The position numbers were made by a program, and so were the translations under genes. This document shows positions 35,201 through 47,304 of a stretch of 64,000 bases of DNA, piece after piece; positions within the stretch are counted from its first letter, which is position 1; every line of letters begins with the position of its first letter. Below the pieces are notes generated by a model. That model was not told where the DNA came from, ran no database searches, and worked only from the letters and a program-made list of their open reading frames with translations. The stretch is from Circinella umbellata (taxonomy: Eukaryota > Mucoromycota > Mucoromycetes > Mucorales > Lichtheimiaceae): contig JAIWNF010000008.1 of assembly GCA_025093555.1 (NCBI GenBank), positions 1-64,000 on the forward strand, given 5' to 3'.

Positions 35201-38200
35201 AGGCGTTCAAGGTGACGGAATAAGATGGCATATAAAGTAGGTGACAGATCTGTTCCAAGAATTTCTTTGACACCTTCTCGGATAAACACATTATCAGATG
35301 TCAACAGATTGGACATTTCACCAACGAATGCGTCAACCAAGGTATTTGATTCACTAGGTGATGAAACACGACGTTGTTCTGCAGTTGTAGGGCCGACCTT
35401 TTTCATGTTTTCTGTTTCTGAAGCAAGACAACAACCACCCAAGGCAGCGAGGAAACCCGTATAATTTTGCCATAACATTTGTTTTTCATCATCCATTTCA
35501 ATACGATTCATGTTAGACGATGTTGGTTTAGAAACAGAGGGTGCGGGCTGCACAGTACGTTGCTTTGGTTTTTTCGGATTACCAGAAGATGTTATTTCTG
35601 TTGTTGTTTCTTCCACTACAGGTTCTTCACCAAATCGACTGACCATTTGTGTAAGAATTTTCCATCGTTTCCATGCTTCTTCCCATGCAGCCAAATTACC
35701 AGGAGTATGTCTTGTAATTAAACGCATATATTTACGAATTCGTTTTTGTTGTGCTTTACGACCTAAAAACACAGAATCCTCGGAGGCTAAATCCTTATAC
35801 ACCGGTAAATTACAGATCAATGTGATTTGACTTTGTTGAGGATCTTCATCTTCATCCGCAAGTATAGCTTCATCACACAAATATCCAAGACATCGAATCG
35901 CATCAGAACATACATCTGGGTTTGGCCAACACAAAGATACGAGTAAGGCAATTTCAAGTGCTACTGATGCTTGGAGTCGTTCACGTACGTCGGCTCCTTC
36001 AGAAGCGCGTTCCTGATTACTATCCAAGAATTCGTTTCGTGCAACCAAAAGTTTCATTAAAAGGGTCAACAGTGCTTTTAATCCATCTTCGCCTTGTTTG
36101 TTATCCAAAATTTGTTTTGCCAGTACAAAAACGACTTTGGATGAAATTCGCCAAAAGTTGGTCATTATATCGGCTTCATGTCCCCAACGAGCAATATTGC
36201 CCGGTAAATGAAGTTTATATAAACATTCACTTGCTAGTTGACGAATACCTTGATCATAATGTTGAAATAGGTTTGCCATACCAGTCATTATGGCAGCATT
36301 ATCCTCCACTATATCATCAGCATCTTCACCCTAATATATATATATATTTATATATATAAATACATATTATGAATTCTATTGTTAGTATCATGGTTTTCGT
36401 GAAGAAGAAAAAACGATTCTTTTTTTTTCTTTCTTTTGGTTTGAAGTTATGAATAATTAAATTGTATAAATAGTTGATTTACCAGTAATAAAAGTAACGG
36501 TTCAGTACGGAAAAGACGTAATAAATCTTGTAATAATTCAACGCGACTGTGCGCTAAAGAGGGAGCAGTACGAATAACCACTCTACCATCTGGACCTGTC
36601 ATGACTTTTTTAACTCCTGGTTGCTGCTGCGATTGCAATTGTTGCTGTTGTTGTTGCTGTTGCTGCTGTTGCAATTGTTGTTGTTGCTGTTGCTGTTGTT
36701 GAATCAATCCATCTTTAGTGTCAAAATTCATTGCTTGTAAAAACAACCTTCGCAATGGTGCACAAAGAGAACTATACATGGATGCAATAGATGGATTCCA
36801 TGGTAATTTATTATCATCGCGAGCAATTTCTAAACATGACTTGACAAGTGCAATCTTGAAAATGATGGGAGCATTTTCATCGAGAATTTGAGGTACAAGA
36901 TGTTGAAGTGTACTTTCAGGATCTAACCGTAAACGTGCCAAGAAATAATCTGTTACCAAAGCTTGTTGATGAATGGTATATCCCAAACTGACAGTTGCTG
37001 CTGCATCGTGAGCCAAATTTCTTGAAAAGTCCCAAATTTTTTCTTGTAAATCGTCTTCGATATCGGCAGCAATATGACGAAGAACACAATCATCCGTTGG
37101 AGGTACATAAGTTGCAGCCTTACAAAGATCAACATAACACATTGCTGCAATATCAGCTGTTTTGGATGTACGTAACGATTTTCTTAATATACCCAGGAAA
37201 CTTGTCTAATCATACCATGATGTATTTTGTGTCAATCTCATTTTCTTTTTTATCGTTTTTTTCCCTTTCCAAAATAAAAAATATACTTACTCTTCGATTT
37301 TGAGAAGATGGATTATCTAAAAATGCTTGTAATAATAAATCTTGTGATAATACCAAAAGAATTGTTTGTAATGGCCATAAAATAGCTCTTTTCCTTGGAT
37401 TATCGGCTGTAGAACTACACATATCAAATAAAATTTCGGAACCACCTAGTAATCGATTATCACTGGCACATACTTCAGAAAATTGAGCAGGATAAGTTTC
37501 AATCCATCTCCAAATGGCTCGTCGCATCATTTTCGAAAATAACAATTTGCCCTGTTGTTTCATGTGTAAGAAATATGGACTGAGCTCTATTTTATAAAGT
37601 AATTAATTATTGTATACTTTTTTTCCTCCTTCTTTTTTCATCTATTCATTCGTTTTTATCCTTATTTTCTCTTAAAATGACTAGAACTTTTGTTTTTTTG
37701 GGGGTTCTTTTATTCTTTCTCTTTCCATGTATTTATATAATTTACCTGAGAATACAGTATGAATTCTTTGTCGAGTTAAACAACTACATTCTAACATTCG
37801 AATTTCTGGAGGATTTAATTCTGATCCTTCACCCATGGCACCTAAAATATGCACCGCATTCTTGATTTTTGAATAATAAGTCGACCAATTACTTGCACTC
37901 ACATAATAAAGTACACGTCCTGCCGTTTTATAAATATCCATAATTAAAGTGAGTGTTTTTGGATCAATATTGACAGCAGATGCCAATGTTTCAATTGGAT
38001 ATTCAGAAGGTGTTGACATGATTTGATCATTGGCTTCTTCGATAATATGAGCTTGATTCAAGAATCGTCCAATTAAAGCTAAAATAAATGTAACCAATGC
38101 TTCATCCAAGGGGGGTGGATCTACCATTCGATCAATACTATAAGTAGGTGATTGAAGATCATGCGTTGGTGGATCATTGTGTGATACAGAAGTATGTTTG

Positions 38201-39164
38201 TGAGCACCACTGAAATAATCCTCTTGATGATTACTATTATTATTATTAATACTATTTGGCGTAGTGCTTTCTTGAGTGCGTGAATAACCTGACGTGACAG
38301 GGGCCTGAAGAAATTCATTTTCAATACCAACGACACCTGTTGCATGAGCAGCAACTGATGCTTCTATTGAGTTGGATACATAAGTTCCTTCTGTCATTTT
38401 TCGTTTTGCTACTTCACGATACGTTTTCCAATGATGTTGCATACATGCTGAAAGTAATCGAAGAACAAACAGTTGAGATTGAAGTACTTCAGTTGGGATA
38501 TGTTGTTCGAGAGCTGACGTAGGTGATTGATAATTCTTATATTATATATATATAAAAGTGAAAATTTATGGATTAGAAAACTTTTTCAAACTCTATTTAT
38601 TATTATTATTATTATTGTAAACCTTATTACAAAAATATTATTCATGCCTCCTTTTTTTCATATATATACCTTTGATACGGTTTCAAGAACACTTCCCAAT
38701 GCATTAGCAATTGTGGATAGTTTATACCTTGATAATTCAATAATAGCGGCCACTGAAAATAAAAACCAATATAATTATAAAAAAGAAACCTCACATTCTT
38801 AATTAGCTTTATACTTAAATAATAATAATAATAATAGGGCCCTTTTTTTTCTCCTACAATATAACACATAAACGAAAAGTAATATTTTTTTTTCTTACCA
38901 GTTTGTTGAACGATCGGGTCTTGTTCCAAGTTTTCAATTTTTCTTCCGCTATTAATCGGTAACTATTATATAAAATGTTATATATCAAATGTTTGAGATG
39001 ATTGGCATGGTAAAAGTGTTTTTTTTTCGAGATTTCGTTTCTATTTTTGTTTTTGTTTTTTGGGTAGGAGGGGAAGTGAAAAGGGAATGGACTTCTTTTT
39101 TTTTCCTTACTCGCACAGCGACGCGATTTATTAAGCTCAAAATAAGCTTTGTATTGGAACGCAT
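29252..39164 (-). CDS. NF1: neurofibromin / Ira-type Ras GTPase-activating protein
   Basis: Seventeen exons join with consistent phase to 2,721 codons: 39164-39111, 38962-38899, 38752-38670, 38535-37746, 37586-37291, 37205-36483, 36330-34861, 34777-34244, 34152-33722, 33639-32862, 32757-32457, 32373-32069, 31977-31758, 31648-31368, 31287-30627, 30509-29597, 29513-29252. The protein stimulates GTP hydrolysis on Ras and so damps cAMP/MAPK signalling. The N-terminus MRSNTKLILSLINR leads to LPINSG as in neurofibromins. The GAP domain has the arginine finger TLFRSTTMATRI (Arg about 1400) and FLRLFGPAIVTP (about 1512). It is followed by a Sec14-PH region (ALYIYNPSNYLQRY) and the conserved C-terminal HEAT-like part (NIGSDDPGLRLAAYNLLYAL; IVMSLSF-like NNVGP block). 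Length is close to human neurofibromin. A glutamine tract occupies about residues 595-622. The intron 30626-30510 is 117 bases and stop-free in frame. Confidence 0.96.
36634..36710 (-). repeat. CAG/CAA repeat coding a polyglutamine tract in neurofibromin
   Basis: Mixed CAA and CAG codons encode about 25 glutamines broken by a few leucines and a serine, inside exon 6 of the RasGAP gene. This is a length-variable low-complexity insert between helical blocks, away from the GAP domain. Confidence 0.9.
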
Positions 39165-42023
39165 ATTAACAAAAGATTAGGTGTTGTTATATTTATTTTG
39201 GTATATATTCTTTACGGTTGTCGTTGTCGTTTGTTGTTCTTTTTTTTATTATTTACTGATGGCAATTTTTTAGGAAAAAAAAGTTCGAGAGTCGAGTAAG
39301 AAAAAAGTGGTAGTTGTGAGAGTTGAGGTGAACCAGATTATCGAGAATTGAAAAGAACCATTCACACGGGCGAAATTATTCGAATAAATCACAAAAATAG
39401 AGCTCTTCTTCTTTTTATAACAAACAGCTCTTTTGTGTGTGTGTCTGTGTGTGTTGGTGGTGTGTTGGAGGAGTATATATTGTCTATTGATGCATACACA
39501 CACCAAAGAGGGACGCCAAGATAATAAAAATAAATAAAAAGAGTTAAAAAAAAAAGACAACAACAACAACAAAAAAAAGAGAAAAACTGGGGAAAGAAAA
39601 AAAAAGGCACGCCTTGAAAGCAAAAGGAGAAAGAGAGTGTGAAGGACTTTTTCAAGTAATAATATAGCGTGTACTTTAGAGGGTGTGAGTAAAGAGAAAG
39701 AGAGTGTGAGATCTACCTGAAAAGAAAATCGGATATTGAATTGCGGGGGATACTTATGGAAGTTTACACGAGCTATATTATAGTTTTTTTTTTTTTTTCT
39801 TTGTTTGATAAATAAGTAACAATAGCAATAATAATAAAGTAGTACACCAGTATATAACATCATTACACATTTCTCGCGCCATAGTAACCTTAATAAGATT
39901 GATTTACTAGAATGGTAACCTATGCAGTTCTTGTTTATTTATTTTCATTTTTCACTTTTTCCCAAAGTGCAACATGATATCAAAGAATTGGCAAAAAAAA
40001 AAAAAAAAAGGGAGTAGATATATTTTCCTTTTTTCTTATTTCCTAGCAACGATTAGTACATCAAGCAATTCTAACAATAATAATGATAATCCTCTTTTGG
40101 TTTCATGGTACATATAATCAATTATTCGGTTTTAGGTAGTATGAAAAAAATGTCAAAATAAAAAAAGAATAATCTATACCTAATTCAATTTTATGCATCA
40201 TTGTCATATATAGGTTGGTCTTTTTTTTCATTCCTTGCTTTTTGCTTACCAAATTTGTTATCTATTATCTACAAAATTCATTTATTAATTTTTAGTATGT
40301 ATAGACATATAAAATGGTTTTTCTATTTCGTTATATTACGTATGGTGTTTTTTTAAAGGGAGCAGATCAAGGGCATTTATATATGAAACCACAACATATT
40401 AATGTCGATCTTTTTTTAAAAAAAAAATATTCAAGCAATTCTTCATTCTTTTATAATTCAACACTTTTTTTTTATACAATATTAAATAGTACAGTAAACA
40501 TGATTATATCTTTGTTTCCATGACATTATTCCCTTCTTTTTTTTTTCTATTTTGTTACTAGGGTTACCAAACTTAAAGAGTAAAAAAGGCGGTGATGAAA
40601 AAAAAAACAGAAAACGGAAGCAAATAATTTTTTTATATGCCAGGCCAAGTTCCGCTAATATTGTATTCATTAAAAAAAAGATTACTTTGGTTGCTAAGAT
40701 GGACGATGTTTTTTTATCTACATGAGTGGATATGTGTGAGTGTGTGTTTTTATATAATCGACCTTTTATTTTTCTTGTTTCACTAGAATTAATACATGGA
40801 AAAATAATTAATGTTTTTTTTTCTTGATTCAAGCCGAATGTTATTTTGACTTTTCAGGCTATACACTTTTTTTTTTTAGTTTGTTAATTTTTTTAGGTGA
40901 CAGAGAAAAGACAAACTCAAAAATTGTACATCTCAACCTCTTTTTTTAATATATTTTTCTCATTAAAAAAGCTTTTACTACTGGTGGGCTATTACTATTA
41001 TTATTACAATGAGCTGGAAATAAATCATAATAATCATAATAACAAAATCTCATTTCCGGGCCTAGAAAGAAATCCACGTAACGAGTTAGATAAAATAGAT
41101 GGTGATACAATATATATTGTTACACATTTTTTGAATCGACAAAAAAAACTGCTGACCAAAAAAAAAAAAAAAAAGCTTTATACAGCGGGGTTGTGGGGGA
41201 GTATTCATGTGTACCAAACACTTGCAACATTATAAAAACGAGCTTCTATCATAAAAACTTGTTGTAACTATATTTAATACTATTAATGGTTTCATATGAT
41301 ATTTTCATAAATACCTTCTAGTCAATTTAATATATAGTCTGGTATTCAAATAAAAGACCACCTTTTATTTATTTATTTTGGGAATATGAGCATTTCGATA
41401 AGGAATTGGTTTATATTAATATAAAAAAGGATATCTTAAATACATTAGATAGATGTTAAAAGTGATGACCGCATATCACGAAAGCCTGAACTCACTATAA
41501 CAGAATATTTTACAATATGAAAACTATCATACATGAAGTTACTTGTTATTATTAATGTCACTAAAAAAAATGTGAAGCGAATAAAATAAAAATTAAAAAA
41601 AGCCTTTCTAATATATAAGTACAAGATCAACAATAATATGATGCTAGTGTTGATTGTATATGAAGAAATATTTGTGTTGTCCTATTATTATGATCATTAT
41701 CAAATCATATATGTGTCTATTCATACTATGTCTCACAAAATTTACTTGACCTTGTACCTAGATATATAGTACTTGAACGAAACCATCAAGATAATAATAA
41801 TGAGTGTATATATCTTTATCATTCTTTTTTTTTCTTTTGATGCGATATCAAAGGGAAATAGTATCTTATTTCTATTATTTGCTGTTTCTTTCAAAAAGAA
41901 AAATGTTATTTTAGCATTGATAACTTCTCTTATTTAACAAAATTTCTAAAAGCGACACTTGTACACCAACAACCTCTTTTAAATATTCTTTAACTTTATT
42001 AATTCTTAACAAAAAAAAAAAAA
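39165..42023. other. intergenic, no gene supported
   Basis: Divergent spacer between the neurofibromin start and TRAPPC4. The part next to neurofibromin (39170-39870) has CT/GA-rich and GTGTGT tracts, as expected for promoter and 5' untranslated sequence. The rest is AT-rich with A and T runs (39992-40009, 41159-41174). No coding motif or RNA gene was recognised. Confidence 0.5.
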
Positions 42024-42627
42024 ATGATTTATTCATTATACATTGTCAATAAAGCTGGTGGTTTAGTATATCAAAAAGACTTTACAAATAACTTGGAAAA
42101 ACTTTCAAGTAATGAATATCTTGTACTTGCTGGTACATTCCACGGGTAAATAATAATAATAATTTCAATTGAACGTGTCTTTTTTTAACTTTTGACATTA
42201 TAGTTCATCCATATAACTTATATTAACTACTTTCCCCTTTTTCTTATAAATATATATGTATATAGTGTACATGCCATTGCTTCAAAAATCTCACCAGTAC
42301 ATAATTCATCAGGTGTTGAAATGTTAGAAGCAGATAACTTTAAACTTTATTGTTTTCAAACACTTACTGGTAAGAAATAAAAAAAACCAACTTATTTTTG
42401 ATATATAATCTCATTTGCTTATTTTTTTTTTTTGAATTTCAGGTACCAAGTTCCTTCTTATTACATCAACACAACAAAATAATGTAGATCCATATATGAA
42501 AAAGATATATGATATTTATAGTGATTTTGTTATGAAAAATCCATTCCATACCCCAGAAATGCCTATACGATCTGAACAATTCGATCAGTCTTTACTAAAG
42601 TTCATTAAAACTATTAATGGACCATAA
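42024..42627 (+). CDS. TRS23: TRAPP complex subunit 4 (Trs23/TRAPPC4)
   Basis: Three exons (42024-42145, 42266-42369, 42443-42627) give 136 residues in phase. The start [17 protein letters not shown] is the signature of Trs23/TRAPPC4, a longin-fold core subunit of the TRAPP tethering complex. TRAPP acts as guanine-nucleotide exchange factor for Ypt1/Rab1 at the Golgi. Later blocks [20 protein letters not shown] and [20 protein letters not shown] also fit; the latter is the conserved C-terminal helix region that contacts other subunits. The protein is short for the family and goes almost straight from strand two to LVLAGTFHG, lacking the PDZ-like insert of animal TRAPPC4. The mL43 gene converges on it from the other strand, 189 bases away. 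Confidence 0.93.
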
Positions 42628-42816
42628 AAAAATAATAATTATAACTTTTTTTTTGGTAATCTAATAATATTATATCCAATGATGATGATGATGTTATTGT
42701 TGTTGTGTGTTTTATACAAAAAGATACGTAGAGAAAGAAGAAAGATGCGTTAACAAAAAGAAAAAAAAAAGTGTATACATGGATGGTGTTGGAAAGGAAA
42801 GGAAAGGAAAACGTTT

Positions 42817-43428
42817 TTAAATGGTATGAGGGTTTGTATGGAATGGTGACCAAACACCTCGAACACTTTCAGTTGTAGAAATAACAGGTTTCTTTGCCAA
42901 ATTCTTCAATTTAGCACCACTGGAATCACGTAAAAGGCCAACTTTCTTTGAAATTTCTGAAGGAGTCATATTACGTGTGCAAATAACTTTATCACGACCA
43001 TTCACTATTATAAAGTATATATTTATGAGTTTAATCCAACCTAATATACATATTAAAAAAGAAAAGACCGTCCCCCCCTCTTAAACACATTATCCTCTTT
43101 TACATACAATAGTTGCCACGAACAACGGGGTGGTGGTGAGGTCTAGGTTCAACAATGATTTCAATTTGTGGATTTTCGCGTGCAAAGGTGGCAAGATCCT
43201 TTTTAATATATTCACTGAAAAAAAAAAGGGTCAATCTCTCTATGAACTTTTTTTTTTCCATTTTGTTGACAGTTTCTTAGACAATATATATATTTCATAA
43301 TAAACTTACATCATGCCCTTGTTGGAACCCCATCGTTCACAATAGTTGAAAACTAAACTTTTACATTGGAGTACAAATGCGCCAGTACCGTTATTTACTT
43401 TTGGTAATACTTTTGTTGCCATCGACAT
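42817..43428 (-). CDS. MRPL51: mitochondrial large-subunit ribosomal protein mL43
   Basis: Three exons (43428-43310, 43214-43108, 43004-42817) give 137 residues in phase. It is a thioredoxin-fold protein of the mitochondrial 54S/39S ribosomal subunit (yeast Mrpl51, mammalian MRPL43). Diagnostic blocks are LVFNYCERWGSNKGM, FARENPQIEIVVEPRPHHHP and GNYLNGRDKVICTRNM, the last belonging to the C-terminal part of the domain. A second in-frame ATG two codons downstream (MATKVLPKV) is an equally plausible start. It shares a 226-base divergent promoter region with MRD1. Confidence 0.93.
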
Positions 43429-43654
43429 TATTATTATTTATTATTATTATTGAAAGGTTTTGAAGGGAAATATTATAATACAACAGACTCAGATATATAA
43501 GCGAATTGGGGGGATAACCTTGGAGAAACAAAAAAAAAGTGACTTGCTTTAACCCAATTTTTTTTTTTTTTTTTTTGAAAGGAGTCAAAAAAAAGTAAGA
43601 AATGCCTTCAACCTTTTTTTTTATATATTTGACACAACAAAACTTTTAGCATAA
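43429..43654. promoter_or_regulatory. shared divergent promoter region of mL43 and MRD1
   Basis: Only 226 bases separate the start codons of two head-to-head genes, both in ribosome production (mitochondrial ribosomal protein; nucleolar pre-rRNA factor). The stretch holds T tracts (43558-43576 and 43614-43622) on the MRD1 side and no clear TATA box. Bidirectional control is inferred from spacing only. Confidence 0.55.
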
Positions 43655-46600
43655 ATGTAAGTTATTCAACGATTGATCTTGGAAAAAAAAGATTTGATAT
43701 TCATATGTATATATATATTAATATATAGGTCTCGATTGTGTGTTAAAAATTTACCAAAATATTTATCTGAAGAAGATTTGCGAAAGCACTTTGCTTCAAA
43801 AGGTGAAGTAACCGATGCCAAACTTATGAAAACTGCGTAAGTTTCCTTTTTTTTAGATCGATCGAACTTTTGAAAAAAAAGATCTCGGGAGTGAATAAAA
43901 GCAAGGGGGAGAATTAATTAAATAGAACCTTAATAATAATTTTTTTATAGTCAAGGACGTTCTCGACGATTTGGTTTTATTGGTTATCGTACAGAAAAAG
44001 CTGCTCAAGAAGCATTGGATTATTTTAATAACTCATTTATTAATATGTCAAGAATTGTAGTAGAAAAAGCCATTCCTGTAAATATCATTACTTTATTTGT
44101 TCCGTTGGAGGAGTGACAAAAAAAAGGAGAAAGCTGACTTTTTTTTTTCTTTTTTAGTATGGATCGGATGATCTTAATCGTCCTTGGAGTAAATATTCTC
44201 AAGGTTCAACTGCATTTGATAAAATACAAGATTCAACGACAACAAAAAAACAAGATGAATTTCAAGTGGAAGAAACAGATGCTTATCGTGAACAACAAGA
44301 TAAAATGAAAAACCATATCAATACATTTACTAATGTTGAAAATGATCCTAAATTACAAGAATATTTGGATGTTATGCAAGCTCGATCAAAGGGAAAAACA
44401 TGGGCTAACGATGATTTGACGATATTGGAACGTGGAAAGAATGAACAACAACAGGAAGAACAAATGATTAAGATGGCAGCAGATGCAGAGGATGATTTAT
44501 ATGATGATTTACCACCAAAACAACAAGAAGAATCAAACACGACAAAAGAAAATGAAGAGGATGAAGGAAAAGAGGATGATAATAAAATGGATCAAGATGA
44601 TGATGTAGAAATGAATGGTATTTCAACGGGTCAATCATCGTCTGTTTCAAAGCCAATGGATGTAGATGAAGAAAACAAAAATGAACAACAACAACAAAAG
44701 ACACGAGAACCTATGAATGTTGTTGATCAAATCGAAGATACAGGTCGTTTGTTTGTCCGAAATTTAGCTTATACATGTACTGAAGATGATTTACGTGAAC
44801 TTTTCAGTCAATATGGTCCTTTGTCAGAGGTAAAGATGACTTTATATATATTTAAGAATGTATCTCTAAAAAAGAAAATCTATATATTAAAATTCTTTTC
44901 ATTTAGCTTCATATGCCTATTTCCAAGGAAACCAAAAGACCTAAAGGGTTTGCTTATATTACTTTCACACTTCCAGAACATGCAGTTAGAGCGCATAAAG
45001 AATTGGATATGAAGAATTTCCAAGGTCGCTTAATGCATATTTTACCCAGTAAAGAAAAACCACAACAAAAGGAAGAAGATATTCTTGGTCCCAATGGTAT
45101 GAAGATGAGCAAATACAAACAACAAAAAGAATTGGATCGCAAGAAAAATGCAGGCAGTGATTTTAATTGGAATTCTCTTTATATGAGCGTATGTATTTCT
45201 TTCTTTCTCTCTTTGTCAGTTTAAAATATATATACTAAAGTTAAATGGTGGGAAAATGATCTATTTAATAATTTATAGAGCGATGCTATTGCAGAATCTA
45301 TTTCAAATCGTTTGGGTATTGACAAAGCTACTTTACTCAATGCCAATGCAGATAATATGGCTGTTCGACTTGCTTTAGCAGAAACAGAAATTGTAAATGA
45401 AACTAAAAAGTTTTTTGAACAACATGGTATTGTTTTGGATGCATTTGGTGGAAAGGGACGTAGTGAAACTATTCTTTTAGTTAAAAATACACCTTATGGT
45501 ACATCTGAGGATGATATGAGAGAATTATTTGGAAGATTTGGTGAACTTGGCAGAGTAAGTATAAAAATATATCTGAATATTCATATTAGTTAAGAAAGAA
45601 AATTAACTTTTTGTATAATAGGTATTAGTTCCACCTGCCAAAACCATGGCTGTTGTAGAATTTTTAGAACCTAGTGAAGCACGTGCCGCCTTAAAACAAT
45701 TAGCCTACCGTCGTTATAAAGATACTTTAATTTATCTTGAAAAAGCACCCAATGGATTATTTAAAGAAGAATTTAATCCTGATATGCTTAAACAAACAAA
45801 GGAAAATGCTAAACAAGTTGTTAGTGGTTCTGACTTTATTACTCTTGATGAAGGGGATGTGGATGAAAGTAACATTGGTACACTCTTTGTCAAAAATCTT
45901 AATTTCAAGACAACTCCTGATCGTTTAAGAAAAGCGTTTGAAGGTATTGAAGGATATCGATCATCTCGTATCAATGTTAAACCTGATGCCAAGAATCCTG
46001 GTCAAACTTTAAGTATGGGTTTTGGTTTTATCGAATTCAAGACAAAGGAATTTGCTGAAAAAGCACTTCGTGCCATGCAGGTGAGCTTTTTGTTTATATT
46101 TATTTAATGAATAACACTGTCAATGAGCAAATGAATGGATAGTTTATTAATCGATACTTATAATTTTAAAGGGATATACATTGGATGGTCACGTATTACA
46201 ATTGAAATTCTCCAATGCTAATACAACGGGTACTGGATCTAACAAATCAGAAAAGAAAGCAGAAACAACAAAACTTATGGTACGAAATATACCCTTCGAA
46301 GCAACAAAGAAAGATCTTCAAGAACTTTTTGGGTATGTATTCTATAAGTCATAGTAAACATATTTTAAAATGAGAACTAACCCATTATTTATATAGTACA
46401 CATGGAAAATTGGAATCAGTTCGTTTACCCAACAAGGCTACAGGTGGTCATCGTGGTTTTGCTTTCTTGAACTTTTCTACTAAACAAGAAGCTAAAAATG
46501 TATATGATGCTATGGGTAATATCCATTTATACGGTCGTCATCTTGTTTTGGAATGGGCCAAAGCAGATGAAGGTGTAGATGAATTACGACAAAAGACTGG

Positions 46601-46688
46601 AAAGAATTATGCCAAAGAAGAAAGAATTGGTGGACGATTGAATAAGAAACAAAAAATTGAAGAAGCAAATGATGAAGAAGAATTTTAA
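43655..46688 (+). CDS. MRD1: MRD1/RBM19-type pre-rRNA processing protein with five RRMs
   Basis: Nine coding exons (43655-43656, 43729-43836, 43951-44077, 44158-44829, 44907-45188, 45279-45554, 45622-46080, 46172-46332, 46397-46688) give 792 residues in phase. It is a nucleolar RNA-binding factor of the small-subunit processome, needed for 18S rRNA release. Five RNA-recognition motifs are seen through RNP2/RNP1: RRM1 SRLCVKNLP (residue 2 on), RRM2 [10 protein letters not shown] (about 274) with [11 protein letters not shown]3 [11 protein letters not shown] (about 459), RRM4 [10 protein letters not shown] (about 575) with [11 protein letters not shown]5 [12 protein letters not shown] (about 673) with RGFAFLNF. 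An acidic Asp/Glu linker separates RRM1 and RRM2. Five RRMs fit yeast Mrd1 rather than the six of animal RBM19. The start codon is split AT/G by the first intron; no other in-frame ATG fits RRM1. Confidence 0.94.
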
Positions 46689-47167
46689 TAACAAATTGTT
46701 TTCTTTACATTTTCCCTCCCCCCCCTCCCCCTTCTTTCCTCTCTCCTTCCACCTTTTATTCCATTTTATAAACATCCATCATTTATATTTAATTATTATT
46801 ATTTTGCATCTCAAACATACTTTTTTTTAATTATATACATTTTATATATTCCCGCATAAGTCTTCCTTCTTTTTATATGTGTAGCAATAGTAGATTCTTT
46901 ACATTTTTTTTTTCATTTCATTTCATTTCATTTTTCTACATTATTTTACACTTAACTTTTTGTATTAATTTTTATACAATATTAAAAATGAAATCCCCAA
47001 ATTGCATTATCCAATGTATAGCGGCATTTAAAAATTCACCTTAGTTTTACATACACCTTTTTCCTGCAGGTCAATTTCGTCATTAATAAAATAAATAATT
47101 TCAACGTTACGTTACGCTCGCGTTATGCTATTTTTTTTTTACAAATGACTGATGAACGTAGTTTAAC
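46689..47167. other. intergenic; MRD1 3' flank
   Basis: It starts with a C/T-rich stretch after the MRD1 stop (46710-46760), followed by AT-rich DNA with TTTCATTTCA tandem words near 46915-46935. No gene is seen. Confidence 0.45.
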
Positions 47168-47278
47168 TAGAAAAGTTATTAATTTACTGCTAAATAGAAT
47201 CTCTGTTAACATCATGAATTCCATGTAGCGACCGCCCTGGTACTGACAAGACCAGTAAACCATTTCTAAAACAACCCT
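47168..47278. repeat. inverted repeat, left copy
   Basis: The reverse complement of this stretch matches 48945-49042 (shared GATGTTAACAGAGATTCTAT and AGTAAATTAATAA words), with an extra insert of about 15 bases here. Together they bracket a decayed orphan gene. Confidence 0.75.
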
Positions 47279-47304
47279 ACACAAACAAACATTATTATAA
47301 CGGC

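Noticed and set aside
39270..39863. A 197-codon minus-strand frame upstream of neurofibromin
   Set aside because: Low-complexity Phe/Leu/Lys composition arising from CT/GA-rich promoter DNA; no domain, and the true neurofibromin start at 39164 lies downstream.
40314..41235. Several 70-116-codon frames on both strands
   Set aside because: All are Phe/Lys/Asn-rich products of T and A runs without any conserved motif.
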